Source: Brevundimonas naejangsanensis DSM 23858 (lineage in GTDB: Bacteria; Pseudomonadota; Alphaproteobacteria; Caulobacterales; Caulobacteraceae). From it: a DNA stretch of 64,000 nt. The translations under genes and the position numbers were made by a program. The notes below the pieces were generated by a model. It made no database searches and was not told where the DNA came from. It was given only the letters and a program-made list of their open reading frames with translations. Positions 34,802-44,105 of the stretch are shown in pieces (within the stretch, counting starts at the first letter, position 1; the number at the start of each line of letters is the position of its first letter). The DNA lies in assembly GCF_000421705.1 (NCBI RefSeq), contig NZ_ATXN01000002.1:868001-932000 (forward strand). Reading direction: 5' to 3'.

Positions 34802-37144
34802 ATGAGGACCGTCATCAGTTGCCTCGTCAATGATCACGACTGGCGCCTGCTCCCGGTCGCCATACTGGTCTGCCTGTTCAGTCTGGCCACCGCCTTCGTA
34901 CTGACCGACCGGGCGCGGCGCGTGGCGCGGCGGTCGCGCCTGCCCTATATGGCGGCGGCGCCGCTGGTAGGCGGGCTGGGAGTGTGGAGCACCCATTTCA
35001 TCGCCATGCAGGCCTATGACGCAGGCGTGCCGGTGCGCTACGACCCGGCCGAAACCCTGTTGTCGCTGGCCATCATCATTCTGGCTCTGGGCGCCAGCAT
35101 CAGCCTGGGTTTCGCAGCCCTTGGTCCGCGCCACCGTTCAATCGTCACCCTGGGGCGCAGAGCGCCGGGCGGCCTCCTTCCTGCGGTGACCGCAGGTTTC
35201 GGCGTCACAGCCATGCATTTCGTGGGCATGGACGCCGTACGCCTGTCCGGCGCCGTCATTGTCTGGAACCTGCCTCTGGCGATGGCGGCCGTCGCCGGCG
35301 GCGTCGCCATTTTCGCCTCCATCGCCTTCCTTCCCTCATGGCGCGACTGGCGGGCGCTGGCGGGCGGAACCGTCATTGCGGCGTTGGGCGTCTGCTGGCT
35401 GCATTTCGTCGGCATGAGCGCCGCCTCCGTCATCCCGGCGCCCGGCGTACTGCTGCCGGAAGCCGCCGCCTCGGCCCGGCTCATCGGCCTGTGGACGATG
35501 ATCGGGGTCAGCCTGACGGTGCTGATCGCCGCCTTCCTGACCGGGATGATCTGGTGGTCACGGCGCAGCGTCCTGGGGCAGGTGTTGGAGGCGATCCACG
35601 CCATGCCTGACGGTCTGGGCGTCTATGACGCCGACGACCGGCTGCAAATCTGGAACGAGCGGTACCTGGATATCAGCCCCCATCTGGCCAGCGCCCTGAA
35701 GGTCGGCGTGTCGTTTGAAGAACTTCTCGACATCGGCCTGAAGGCGGGCGCCTACCCCGAAGCCGTCGGCCGCGAACGCGACTGGGCCGCCGAACGACTG
35801 GCCCAACGCCGCCATCCCCATGGCCCGCGCGAGCTTCAGGTCGGCGATCGATGGCTGCGCGTCCAGGACCGTCGCACCACCGGCGGCGGTCTGGTCACCG
35901 TCTGTTCGGACATCACCGACATGATCCGCAGCGCTGAAGCCCTGGCCGAGGCTCGCGACGCCGCCGAAACCGCCAACCGCGCCAAGAGCCGCTTCCTGGC
36001 CAATATGAGCCACGAGATCCGCACGCCCCTGAACGGCGTCATCGGCGTCGCCCAGGCGCTGGCGCGAACCGAGCTCAACCCCAGCCAGCATGAGATGCTG
36101 GACCTGATCCAGTCGTCCAGCCGCACCCTGCAGACCCTGCTCAGCGACATTCTGGACCTAGCCCGGATCGAGTCCGGACGGCTGGACCTGAAGGAGGAAG
36201 CCTTCGATCTGGCCCGCGTCGTCGAAGAAGCCGCCCTGCTCTACGCCGCCGCCGCGCGCGACAAGGGCCTGCAGTTCATCGTCGAGGTAGCGCCCGAAGC
36301 CCGCGCCTGGGTCATAGGAGACCCCGTTCGACTGAAACAGGTGCTGACCAATCTGGTCTCCAACGCGGTCAAGTTCACGTCCTCCGGCTTCGTCAGCCTG
36401 ACCGTCGACGCCGCCCCGGCGCAGAGGCCCGAGACCCTTCGCTTCGTCGTGCAGGACACCGGCATCGGCTTCGACGCCCCCACTCGCGACCGCCTGTTCA
36501 CACGGTTCGAACAGGCCGACGGCGACATCACCCGCCACTACGGCGGGTCCGGCCTGGGTCTGGCGATCTCGCGCGATCTGGCGGCCATGATGGGCGGCGA
36601 CCTGGACTGCGAGAGCGAACCGGGCGCGGGCGCCGCCTTCATCCTGACCCTGCCGTGGCGTGAGGTCGCCGCGCCCGATACCGCTGCGCCTGCCACCCTG
36701 TCGCAGACCTGTGAGCCGCAGGCTTGCGACCCGGCCCCACGCCGCCTGCGCATCCTCGCCGCCGACGATCACCCCACGAACCGCAGGGTGGTCGAACTGA
36801 TCCTCGACCCGTCCCTGTTCGACCTGGTCTCGGTCGAGAACGGCGCCGAAGCGGTCGAGACCTATCGCGCCCAGGCTTTCGATCTGGTGCTGATGGACAT
36901 GCAGATGCCCGTCATGGACGGCGTGACCGCCGTGCGTGAAATCCGGCTGCATGAGGCGGTCCTTGGCCTTGCGCCCACGCCCATCGTCATGCTGACCGCC
37001 AACGCCCTGCCCGAACATCTGCAACAGGCTCTGGTCGCCGGGGCCGACCGCCATATGGCCAAGCCGTTCAGCGTCGAGGCCCTGCTGGCCGCTGTCGCTG
37101 AACTGACCGCACAAACGCCTCAGGCCGCGGAAGCCGCGGCCTGA
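34802..37144 (+). CDS. MHYT-domain hybrid sensor histidine kinase/response regulator
   Basis: This is a 780-residue inner-membrane sensor. An MHYT domain (residues about 10-230) shows three repeats, STHFIAM, AMHFVGM and WLHFVGM, thought to bind copper and sense a diatomic gas or redox state. A PAS-7-like domain (VLEAIHAMPDGLGVYDADDRL) follows, then HisKA (FLANMSHEIRTPLNGV), HATPase (LVSNAVKFTS, GSGLGLAISRDL) and a C-terminal receiver with VLMDMQMPVMDG and MAKPFS. The start is ATG 34802. It stands alone, divergent from phoR; no output partner is adjacent. Confidence 0.88.
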   Translation: MRTVISCLVNDHDWRLLPVAILVCLFSLATAFVLTDRARRVARRSRLPYMAAAPLVGGLGVWSTHFIAMQAYDAGVPVRYDPAETLLSLAIIILALGASISLGFAALGPRHRSIVTLGRRAPGGLLPAVTAGFGVTAMHFVGMDAVRLSGAVIVWNLPLAMAAVAGGVAIFASIAFLPSWRDWRALAGGTVIAALGVCWLHFVGMSAASVIPAPGVLLPEAAASARLIGLWTMIGVSLTVLIAAFLTGMIWWSRRSVLGQVLEAIHAMPDGLGVYDADDRLQIWNERYLDISPHLASALKVGVSFEELLDIGLKAGAYPEAVGRERDWAAERLAQRRHPHGPRELQVGDRWLRVQDRRTTGGGLVTVCSDITDMIRSAEALAEARDAAETANRAKSRFLANMSHEIRTPLNGVIGVAQALARTELNPSQHEMLDLIQSSSRTLQTLLSDILDLARIESGRLDLKEEAFDLARVVEEAALLYAAAARDKGLQFIVEVAPEARAWVIGDPVRLKQVLTNLVSNAVKFTSSGFVSLTVDAAPAQRPETLRFVVQDTGIGFDAPTRDRLFTRFEQADGDITRHYGGSGLGLAISRDLAAMMGGDLDCESEPGAGAAFILTLPWREVAAPDTAAPATLSQTCEPQACDPAPRRLRILAADDHPTNRRVVELILDPSLFDLVSVENGAEAVETYRAQAFDLVLMDMQMPVMDGVTAVREIRLHEAVLGLAPTPIVMLTANALPEHLQQALVAGADRHMAKPFSVEALLAAVAELTAQTPQAAEAAA

Positions 37145-37172
37145 GATCGCCTTCATTCAACCGCGGCCGAGC

Positions 37173-37382
37173 CTATTCGTAGCCGTGCGCTGCTTCGTTG
37201 ATGACCTGGCTGGGCATGGATGAGAAGTCCACGCTCAGCGGCCGGGCGGCCTTGGACTGGAACGTCCTGATGACGTGCTCCAGGCGGCGGCGGGCCTCCC
37301 GCTCGCCCTCTCCTGATCCGTCGAGCCCCAGCGGCGCCAGACAGAAGTCGATGATGGCCTGTGGTCTGCTCAGCGGTTCCAT
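37173..37382 (-). CDS. Small conserved hypothetical protein downstream of aceA
   Basis: This 69-residue protein reads MEPLSRPQAIIDFCLAPLGL and then EREARRRLEHVIRTFQSKAARPLSVDFSSMPSQVI. It starts 30 bases after the isocitrate lyase stop on the same strand, with AAAGGAAACCCT before the ATG, so it probably shares the aceA transcript. No family is recognised. Confidence 0.65.
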   Translation of the reverse strand: MEPLSRPQAIIDFCLAPLGLDGSGEGEREARRRLEHVIRTFQSKAARPLSVDFSSMPSQVINEAAHGYE

Positions 37383-37411
37383 AGGGTTTCCTTTCCTGTG
37401 AAGTCTGGAAC

Positions 37412-38689
37412 TCAGGCGGCGTGGAACTGGGCGGTTTCGGTGGAGTCCTTCAGGGCCGTCGTCGAGGACTGGCCCGAAGAGATGACCGTGGCGACGTCGT
37501 CGAAGTAGCCGGTGCCGACTTCGCGCTGATGACGGGTGGCGGTGTAGCCCGTCGCCTCATTGGCGAACTCGCGCTGTTGCAGCTCCGAATAGGCCGCCAT
37601 GCCGCGATCCCGATAGCCGCTGGCCAGCTCGAACATCCCGTTGTTCAGGCTGTGGAAGCCCGCCAGCGTCACGAACTGGAACTTGTAGCCCATGGCCCCC
37701 AGCTCGCGCTGGAACTTGGCGATGGTGTCCTTGTCCAGCTTGGCTTCCCAGTTGAACGAGGGCGAGCAGTTGTAGGCCATCAGCTTGCCCGGATGCTCCT
37801 TCTGGATCGCCTCGGCGAACTTCTTGGCGTCGTCCAGATCGGGGTGCGAGGTCTCCCACCACAGCAGGTCGGCGTATTTGGCGTAGGACAGGCCGCGCGC
37901 GATGCAGTGGTCCAGACCCGTGCCCGGCTTGAGGCGATAGAAGCCCTCCGGCGTGCGGTTCTCGCGGTCGATGAAGGGGTGGTCCCGCTCGTCGATGTCC
38001 GAGGTGATCAGTTGGGCCGACTCGGCGTCGGTGCGCGCCACCGTCAGGGTCGGCGTGCCGCAGACGTCGGCCGCCAGACGCGCCGCGATCAGGTTCCTTT
38101 CGTGGGCCTGGGTCGGGATCAGCACCTTGCCGCCCAGGTGGCCGCACTTCTTCTCGCTGGCCAGCTGGTCCTCGAAATGGACGCCTGCGGCGCCCGCCTC
38201 GATGAAGGCCTTCATGATCTCGAAGCTGTTCAGCGGCCCGCCGAAACCGGCCTCGGCGTCGGCGACGATGGGGGCGAACCAGTCGCGCTTGGCGCCGCCC
38301 TCGGCGTGCTCGATCTGGTCGGCGCGCTGCAGGGTGCGGTTGATGCGGCGGCACAGTTCCGGCGCGGCGTTGGCCGGATACAGCGACTGGTCCGGATACA
38401 TGGCGCTGGCCGTGTTGGCGTCGGCCGCGACCTGCCAGCCCGACAGATAGATGGCCTTCAGACCCGCGCGGACCATCTGCATCGCCTGATTGCCGGTCAC
38501 GGCGCCCAGGGCGTTGATGTAGGACTCGCTGTGCAGCAGCTCCCACAGGCGGTTGGCGCCGCGCTCGGCCAAGGTGTGGGTGACCGGCACCGAACCGCGC
38601 AGACGCAGGACGTCTTCCGGCGAATAGGGGCGCTCGATGCCGTCGAAACGGCCCGCGGGCGAAGGAACCAGATCGGCGAAGGTCGTCAT
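37412..38689 (-). CDS. aceA: Isocitrate lyase
   Basis: This 425-residue enzyme cleaves isocitrate to glyoxylate and succinate, the first step of the glyoxylate shunt used on acetate and fatty acids. The active-site loop [17 protein letters not shown] carries the KKCGH signature; [15 protein letters not shown] and [13 protein letters not shown] are also typical. ATG 38689 starts [13 protein letters not shown]; the longer reading enters the control region. It is divergent from an ScfR/RamB-like regulator with a shared operator between them, and followed closely by a small gene. Confidence 0.96.
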   Translation of the reverse strand: MTTFADLVPSPAGRFDGIERPYSPEDVLRLRGSVPVTHTLAERGANRLWELLHSESYINALGAVTGNQAMQMVRAGLKAIYLSGWQVAADANTASAMYPDQSLYPANAAPELCRRINRTLQRADQIEHAEGGAKRDWFAPIVADAEAGFGGPLNSFEIMKAFIEAGAAGVHFEDQLASEKKCGHLGGKVLIPTQAHERNLIAARLAADVCGTPTLTVARTDAESAQLITSDIDERDHPFIDRENRTPEGFYRLKPGTGLDHCIARGLSYAKYADLLWWETSHPDLDDAKKFAEAIQKEHPGKLMAYNCSPSFNWEAKLDKDTIAKFQRELGAMGYKFQFVTLAGFHSLNNGMFELASGYRDRGMAAYSELQQREFANEATGYTATRHQREVGTGYFDDVATVISSGQSSTTALKDSTETAQFHAA

Positions 38690-38795
38690 GTTCGTCTCGG
38701 TCTCGATAAGGCGCGGCCGCAGCCGCCGTCCCGGAAACCTGAACACGCCGCCGTCACGATTGACACAGCTAAAGCCACATCATTCAAGTCAAACA

Positions 38796-38833
38796 GTCAC
38801 ATCATGACACTTGCTATGAAGTCATGATGTGAC
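38796..38833. promoter_or_regulatory. Operator: perfect 13-bp inverted repeat between aceA and its regulator
   Basis: GTCACATCATGAC at 38796-38808 is the exact reverse complement of GTCATGATGTGAC at 38821-38833, with 12 bases between. An extra CACATCAT occurs at 38776-38783. The right arm lies between the -35 and -10 elements of the regulator promoter, so autorepression is likely; the left arms face aceA. Confidence 0.75.
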
Positions 38834-38838
38834 ATAAT
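38811..38838 (+). promoter_or_regulatory. Promoter of the short-chain fatty-acid regulator gene
   Basis: TTGCTA (38811-38816) and CATAAT (38833-38838) are 16 bases apart. The ATG at 38845 falls where transcription should begin, and no ribosome site is visible, so the mRNA may be leaderless. Confidence 0.6.
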
Positions 38839-38844
38839 CGCACT

Positions 38845-40275
38845 ATGAACGCCGCCGCTGACCGCAAGCTGTTCCTGGGCGGCCGCCTCAAGCGGCTGCG
38901 GCGCGAGCTTGACCTGTCGCAGACGGCGATGGCGGCGGATCTAGGCGTCTCGCCCTCCTATCTGAACCATATCGAGCGCAACCAACGCCCCGTCTCGGCG
39001 CAGCTGCTGCTGCGTCTGGCCGAGACCTATGACGTCGATCTGCGCAATCTGGGCCACTCCGGCGGCCCGGCGTCCGAGGCGGAACTGTCCGAAGTCTTCG
39101 CCGACCCTCTGTTTCGGGGTCTGGCCGTGCCGCGTCACGAGATCATGCAACTGGCAGAGGATCAGCCCGCCGCCGCTGACGCCGTGCTGCGCCTCTATCG
39201 CGCCTTCACCGACCGCCGCGTGCGCGACCGGGCCGAGGTCGAGGCGGGCGGCGGCGCAGCCCCGACCGACAGCCCGTCCGAATGGGTGCGTGAATACGTC
39301 CAGTCCCGCCACAACCACTTCCCCAACCTCGACGCGCTGGGAGAGGCCCTGCATGACGCCCTGCGCGCCGAAGCCACCGGCCCCGACGAAGGCTTTGAGG
39401 CGCTGGCCCGCGCGCGCCTGTTCGCCCGCCACGGCCTGACCGTCCGCACCCTGCCCGTTGAGGTCATGGTCGAATGGACCCGCCGCTTCGACCCGCACCG
39501 GGGACGGCTGCTGCTGTCCGATGCGCTGGGCCCGTCGTCGCGCGCCTTCGCCGTCGCCAACCAACTGGCCCTGATGGAGCATGGCGCCGAACTTCAGGCC
39601 CTGACCGAAGCGGCGAACGCGCCCGACCTGCCGACCCGAAATCTGCTGAAGACCTCGCTGACCAACACCCTGGCCGCCGCCGTGCTGATGCCCTACGCCG
39701 CCTTCCAGCGCGCGGCCGAGGAAACCGGCTATGATCTGGCCCGGCTGCAGGCCCGATTCGGCGTCGGCTTCGAGCAGGCGGCGCACCGGCTGACCACCCT
39801 GTCGCGGCCCACGGCGCGCGGCGTGCCCTTCTTCCTGATGCGGGTGGATCAGGCGGGAAATGTGTCGAAGCGATACGCCTCCGGCGCCTTCCCCTTCTCG
39901 CGCTTCGGCGGCGCCTGCCCGCGCTGGCGGCTGCATTCGGCCTTCCGTACGCCGGGCCGCATCGTCACCCAGATCATCGAGACTCCGGATGGCGGCCGCT
40001 GGTTCACCCTGGCGCGCACAGTGGATCGTCAGGGGCAGGACGCCTTCACCGAAGGGCATGACCTCGCCATCGGCCTGGGCTGCGAACTGAAACACGCCCA
40101 CCGTCTGATCTATGCGCGCGGTCTGGACCTTCAGAAGCCGGAGGTCACGCCCATCGGCCCAGCCTGCCGCCTGTGCGAGCGCCACCCCTGCGCCGAACGC
40201 GCCGCCCCACCGGTCGGACGAGCGCTGACGGTCGATGACTGGTCCAAGTCCGTCAGCCCCTATCCGTTTGCCTGA
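38845..40275 (+). CDS. XRE-family short-chain fatty acyl regulator (ScfR/RamB type)
   Basis: This 476-residue regulator has an N-terminal helix-turn-helix (GGRLKRLRRELDLSQTAMAADLGVSPSYLNHIERNQR), a central IrrE/ImmA-like region without a full HExxH, and a C-terminal DUF2083 part with conserved cysteines (PACRLCERHPCAE). RamB and ScfR relatives control glyoxylate-shunt and propionate genes in response to acyl signals. Divergence from aceA and the shared inverted repeat make aceA the likely target. The closely spaced promoter suggests a leaderless message. Confidence 0.87.
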   Translation: MNAAADRKLFLGGRLKRLRRELDLSQTAMAADLGVSPSYLNHIERNQRPVSAQLLLRLAETYDVDLRNLGHSGGPASEAELSEVFADPLFRGLAVPRHEIMQLAEDQPAAADAVLRLYRAFTDRRVRDRAEVEAGGGAAPTDSPSEWVREYVQSRHNHFPNLDALGEALHDALRAEATGPDEGFEALARARLFARHGLTVRTLPVEVMVEWTRRFDPHRGRLLLSDALGPSSRAFAVANQLALMEHGAELQALTEAANAPDLPTRNLLKTSLTNTLAAAVLMPYAAFQRAAEETGYDLARLQARFGVGFEQAAHRLTTLSRPTARGVPFFLMRVDQAGNVSKRYASGAFPFSRFGGACPRWRLHSAFRTPGRIVTQIIETPDGGRWFTLARTVDRQGQDAFTEGHDLAIGLGCELKHAHRLIYARGLDLQKPEVTPIGPACRLCERHPCAERAAPPVGRALTVDDWSKSVSPYPFA

Positions 40276-40281
40276 CGCGTT

Positions 40282-41115
40282 TCAGTGCGCCAGCATCAAG
40301 GTCACGGGCGCTTCGGTCAGCAGGGTCTGCGTCACCCCGCCGAAGATCCATTGCCGCATCCGCGCATGGCCCCAGGCGCCGGCGACGATCAGCCCGGCTC
40401 CCATTTCCTCGGCGCAGTCGATCAGGCGTCGCCCGCCTGAGCGGTCGTCGTGTGCGCGGGCGTCGGGCTCAGCGGCGACGCCATGTCCGGCCAGCCACCG
40501 AACGACGTCCTGCGTCCTGATCCGCGCCCCGTCGATATCTTCGGGGTCGCACAGTTCGACCACCCGCACGCTGTCGGCGCGCTTCAGCAGCGGCAGGGCC
40601 GCCTGCGCCGCCAATCGGCTCTCACGCGTGTCGGTCCAGGCCAGCAGCGCCGCCGCATCCACCATCGACCGGATCGGGTTAGGCGGCAGGACCACGACCG
40701 GCCGCCCCGCACGCATGGCCAGATCAGCCGGATGCGGCGCGCGCCAGGCGCTGAGCCCGCCCGCGTCGCGCCCGACCAGGGCTGCATCCGCCGCCCGCAG
40801 ATGGCGCAGGGTCAGAGCCGTGGGATCGCCCACATCGCCCCGCCATTCGCCCTCGACCCCCGCCGTCTCGACGGCGGTGCGGAACCTCTGCTCGGCGGAT
40901 TTCAGCGTGGTCTCGTTGCGCGCCTGTTGGGCCGCCATCACCTCGCCCAGCAGTATGCCCGCGCCATAGGCGTCGGCCACAGGCGTCTCGGGCGCGCAGC
41001 CCGAAACCCCGATCAGCCGCGCTCCATAAGCGCGGGCCAAGGTGCAGGCCTCGATCAGGCGGGCGGGGTTGTCGGCTTCGTCATCGACGTAAACGATCAG
41101 ACTGGTCCAGGGCAT
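40282..41115 (-). CDS. Tandem universal stress protein (UspA family)
   Basis: This protein of about 277 residues has two Usp folds: residues 1-145 (MPWTSLIVYVDDEADNPARLIEACTLARAYGARLIGV) and about 150-277. The second ends GAGLIVAGAWGHARMRQWIFGGVTQTLLTEAPVTLMLAH, which holds the ATP-binding G-x2-G-x9-G-S/T-type loop in a varied form. A stress-related nucleotide-binding role is inferred. The start at 41115 has CAGGAGG 6 bases before it. It converges on the regulator gene, with 6 bases between stops. Confidence 0.88.
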   Translation of the reverse strand: MPWTSLIVYVDDEADNPARLIEACTLARAYGARLIGVSGCAPETPVADAYGAGILLGEVMAAQQARNETTLKSAEQRFRTAVETAGVEGEWRGDVGDPTALTLRHLRAADAALVGRDAGGLSAWRAPHPADLAMRAGRPVVVLPPNPIRSMVDAAALLAWTDTRESRLAAQAALPLLKRADSVRVVELCDPEDIDGARIRTQDVVRWLAGHGVAAEPDARAHDDRSGGRRLIDCAEEMGAGLIVAGAWGHARMRQWIFGGVTQTLLTEAPVTLMLAH

Positions 41116-41186
41116 GGCGGCCTCCTGTTTCAGGACACGCCCTATCAACGCACCAAACGCCGTTCCGCGCCTTGAGCAGGATCAAT

Positions 41187-42620
41187 TCACGTCAGGAGGA
41201 TGCGCGCGCCTTCGGCCCGATGCGGCACGCCCGCGCGGCGGAACAGGCTGGCGATCTCCGCCGCCGGATCGGCTGCCCCCTGATCCAGCATCCGCCCGAT
41301 GTCGGCCGCTAGCGTCGGATCGCCCGACACGCGCGTCAGAGCGTTCAGCCATTCGTCGCGGGACAGCACTCCATCCCTGCGGTTGGCGTCCAGCAAGGGG
41401 CGCAGGAAGCCGAACCAGTCGCCCCCGTCGCGCCGCTTTTGCGCCCCCTCGGCCGTCATGGCGAAGACGGCGCCGCAGGCGTAATAGGCGCGGTGCTCGC
41501 CCCGCTCCGCCGCTCCGGCCACGCCGCGCCCCTGACTCAGGGTCACGCAGTCGTCGACCTCTTCCTGCAGGGCCTTGCGGTCGTCGTAGGCCGGATCCAG
41601 CGCCTTCAGCGCCCGCACCGCCATCAGGTCGGCGCCACCCTCGGTGATCCAGGCGTCGCGCGCGAACTCGTAACGCACCGTCTGGCCCAGCCAGAAGTGA
41701 GCGCTTTCATGGGCGATGAACCAGCGGGCGACCCGCTCCATCTCCGCCGTCGGCCGGGTGACGCCCGTCCCCTCGAACGACATGACGATCAGGCCGGGCA
41801 GGACGCTGCCCCCCATGCTGGTCATCCGTTCAGTCGGGCCGTTCCACGACACCATGACGACCGGCTTGTCGCCGCCCGCGCCGGGACGGCCCAGCCGCTG
41901 CATGTAGAACTGGCCCACGTGCGGGGCGAAGTCGCGGATTTTTTCGCCGATCCACGGCGGAAGATTGGGGTCCATGACCGTGGTCAGTCCCTCGCCCGGC
42001 GTCACCCGCGCCTGGCCCAGCAGGACATAGGACCGCTCGCCTGTCGTCGTCAGTTCGGCGTGACGCTCGCCGTTGAACAGCACAAGGCCGTCCAGATCGC
42101 GCCAGGTCACGCGCGAGGGTCCGCCGTCCAGATTGAGCCCGTTCAGATCGGCCGGAACCGCCGCCGCCGCCTCGGGCGAGCCCAGGGCGAAGACATCCAT
42201 CTGTCGCGTCGGCAGGGCCACGGCCCCGTCCGAGAAGACCAGAGTCTTGTACTCCGCCTCCAGCTCGACCGCCTGCGGCCGGACGCTGAAGCGGACATGA
42301 CGCGGCACGGGACCACCGTCTGCGCTGCGGATGATGTCGTAGTGGCCGCGCCGCTCCATCACCACGCCGGGCGTCTCGACCGTCCACTGGCGCGGCCTCC
42401 ACGGCTCGCGCACGTCGGAGATCAACGCCGAGTCCATGAAGGCCCAGACCACGGCGTCGCGGTTGAAGGCGTAGTCGACCGTCAACCGTCCGTCCGCGCG
42501 CGTCACCGTCACCTGCGGCGCCGCCTCGGCGTTCCAGCGAGCGGGCGCCGGAGTCGCGGCGCAGGCAGTCAACAGGGCGACGACGGACAGGGCGGTTGCA
42601 GACAGGACTTTCAGACGCAC
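41187..42620 (-). CDS. Lipoprotein with HExxH metallopeptidase-like domain
   Basis: This is a predicted lipoprotein of about 477 residues: the N-terminus ends in lipobox LLTAC. An N-terminal beta-rich part is followed by a gluzincin-like region with RWFIAHESAHFWLGQTV (HExxH) and, about 20 residues later, DAWITEGGADLMAVRAL, whose Glu could be the third zinc ligand. The plan recalls M1/M61 aminopeptidases without the GAMEN motif, so the substrate is open. The GTG start at 42620 lies behind TAGGAG by 10 bases. Confidence 0.72.
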   Translation of the reverse strand: MRLKVLSATALSVVALLTACAATPAPARWNAEAAPQVTVTRADGRLTVDYAFNRDAVVWAFMDSALISDVREPWRPRQWTVETPGVVMERRGHYDIIRSADGGPVPRHVRFSVRPQAVELEAEYKTLVFSDGAVALPTRQMDVFALGSPEAAAAVPADLNGLNLDGGPSRVTWRDLDGLVLFNGERHAELTTTGERSYVLLGQARVTPGEGLTTVMDPNLPPWIGEKIRDFAPHVGQFYMQRLGRPGAGGDKPVVMVSWNGPTERMTSMGGSVLPGLIVMSFEGTGVTRPTAEMERVARWFIAHESAHFWLGQTVRYEFARDAWITEGGADLMAVRALKALDPAYDDRKALQEEVDDCVTLSQGRGVAGAAERGEHRAYYACGAVFAMTAEGAQKRRDGGDWFGFLRPLLDANRRDGVLSRDEWLNALTRVSGDPTLAADIGRMLDQGAADPAAEIASLFRRAGVPHRAEGARILLT

Positions 42621-42697
42621 GAAGAGCAGTCTCCTAGAGGGAACGGCGCAGCTTAGGGCTCTCAAACACCGCCCGTCACCTTACGGTTTCCTCAGCA

Positions 42698-43681
42698 TTA
42701 CGCCCCTTCGAGGGCGCGCCCCGCCGCGTCCAGCGCCTCGGCCATCGCCGCCTTCAGCCGTTCCGGCCCCAGGATGGTGGCCTGCTCGCCCCAGGTGAAC
42801 AGGTGCCAGGCCAGTTCGCGCATCCCTGAGGCGCGGAACCGCACCACGACCGCGCCGTCGGCCTGATCCTCGATCGTCTGGGTCGGATGCCAGCGCCAGC
42901 CGCGCGCCTCACTGGCGCCTTCGGGCGCGATGCGGACGGCGACCTCTTCGATCTCGTCCTGATAGATGCCGAAGGACTGGCTGGCGAAGGCGCCGAGGTC
43001 GAAGTCCTCAGGCGGGCGAGCCGTGCCTTCGCCCGCCTCGACTGCGCTCATCCGGTCCAGCCGGAAGGTCTGGATACGCCCGCTTTCGCGGTCGGCCGCC
43101 ACCAGATAGTTGGCGCGCCCGAACATCAGGCCGCAGGGCGTCATGGTGCGGGTGCGCGCCTCGGCCCCCGGCCGGGCGTAGATGAAGTTCAACGGCCGCT
43201 CGGCCAGCACCGCCCCGCGAATCTCGGCCAGCACCGTCTCGTCGGCGCTGGGGCGCGGCCCGGCCTGGACAGCGATAGTCTCGGCCCGGACCAGAGCCTC
43301 CAGATCGGGCGCCATGCGGTTCAGGGTGGTCGAGCGCATCGCCGCCTTCACCTTGCGCTCAAGGCTTTCCAGCGCCGCCGCCCGCGCCGGTTCGCCCGCC
43401 GCGCGCAGAGCCGCCGCCGCCTTGGTCAGTTCCAGCATTTCGGTCGCCGTCGGCGCCTGTTCAAAGGCCGACAGACCGCCGCGGATGCGCCAGCGTTTGG
43501 TCGGCGGGTCGGACACCTCCTCTACCTGCGGAAACAGCATCAGCACGGCGTCGCGCATCCGTTCGGCCGTGCGGCGCCCGACGTTCAGTTGAGCGGCCAT
43601 CTCATTCAGCGTCAGCCCCTCGGCGCTGGCCGCCATGCCCCGCGCCAGATCGATGACCATGGCCGCCTTGTCGTGCCGCAA
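42698..43681 (-). CDS. WYL-domain transcriptional regulator (YafY type)
   Basis: This protein of about 327 residues has an N-terminal helix-turn-helix (LTLNEMAAQLNVGRRTAERMRDAVLMLFPQ), a central WYL fold (RPLNFIYARPG...PCGLMFGRANYLVAADR..IQTFRLDRM) and a C-terminal WCX extension (MRELAWHLFTWGEQATILGPERLK). WYL regulators bind nucleic-acid ligands and often act in DNA-damage or defence control; no defence genes adjoin it. TTG 43681 with GGAG 8 bases ahead is preferred; a TTG at 43720 is the longer choice. Confidence 0.82.
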   Translation of the reverse strand: MRHDKAAMVIDLARGMAASAEGLTLNEMAAQLNVGRRTAERMRDAVLMLFPQVEEVSDPPTKRWRIRGGLSAFEQAPTATEMLELTKAAAALRAAGEPARAAALESLERKVKAAMRSTTLNRMAPDLEALVRAETIAVQAGPRPSADETVLAEIRGAVLAERPLNFIYARPGAEARTRTMTPCGLMFGRANYLVAADRESGRIQTFRLDRMSAVEAGEGTARPPEDFDLGAFASQSFGIYQDEIEEVAVRIAPEGASEARGWRWHPTQTIEDQADGAVVVRFRASGMRELAWHLFTWGEQATILGPERLKAAMAEALDAAGRALEGA

Positions 43682-43780
43682 GATATCTTCTCCACAGAGA
43701 TACGTCCGAAACTGGCGCAATGCTGTCTCATATTCATCCTGTCAGCAAGAGGCGACGCCTTTCGCATCAGGAGTTTTCAC

Positions 43781-44020
43781 ATGGCCTTCGTCCGCACCCC
43801 CTCCGTCCAGAAGCCCGCCCGCAAGACCTTCGCCGACCGCTACATGATCGTGCCTTGCGAAACCGAGAGCGATCTGGCCGTCATCTGGGACCGTCAGGAA
43901 GAACAGGTCGTGGACGTCATCAGCGCCTCGACCAGCCGCTACACCAACGAGGACGCCCTGTGGGACGAGTTCCACACCCCGCCGTTCAACGCCCGCTCGG
44001 ACTGGCGCGCGGCGGCCTGA
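43781..44020 (+). CDS. Small hypothetical protein, 79 residues
   Basis: The frame begins MAFVRTPSVQKPARKTFADR and contains YMIVPCETESDLAVIWDRQE and SASTSRYTNEDALWDEFH. An in-frame CAGGAG ribosome site lies 7 bases before ATG 43781. It is easily missed because the same frame stays open far upstream through the WYL gene. No family is recognised; it is probably a soluble cytosolic protein. It is divergent from the WYL regulator, 99 bases away. Confidence 0.65.
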   Translation: MAFVRTPSVQKPARKTFADRYMIVPCETESDLAVIWDRQEEQVVDVISASTSRYTNEDALWDEFHTPPFNARSDWRAAA

Positions 44021-44105
44021 GCCAGCAAGGGTTGCGGAACCCTCCCCACGGCCCAACGTTGCGCCAGCGTGGCAGTTTGAAGGCCACGGGCTGGGAGCCG
44101 AACTC

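Noticed and set aside
42698-43681. WYL regulator as sign of a defence island
   Set aside because: No restriction, retron, toxin or other defence genes adjoin it; the neighbours are housekeeping or unknown genes.
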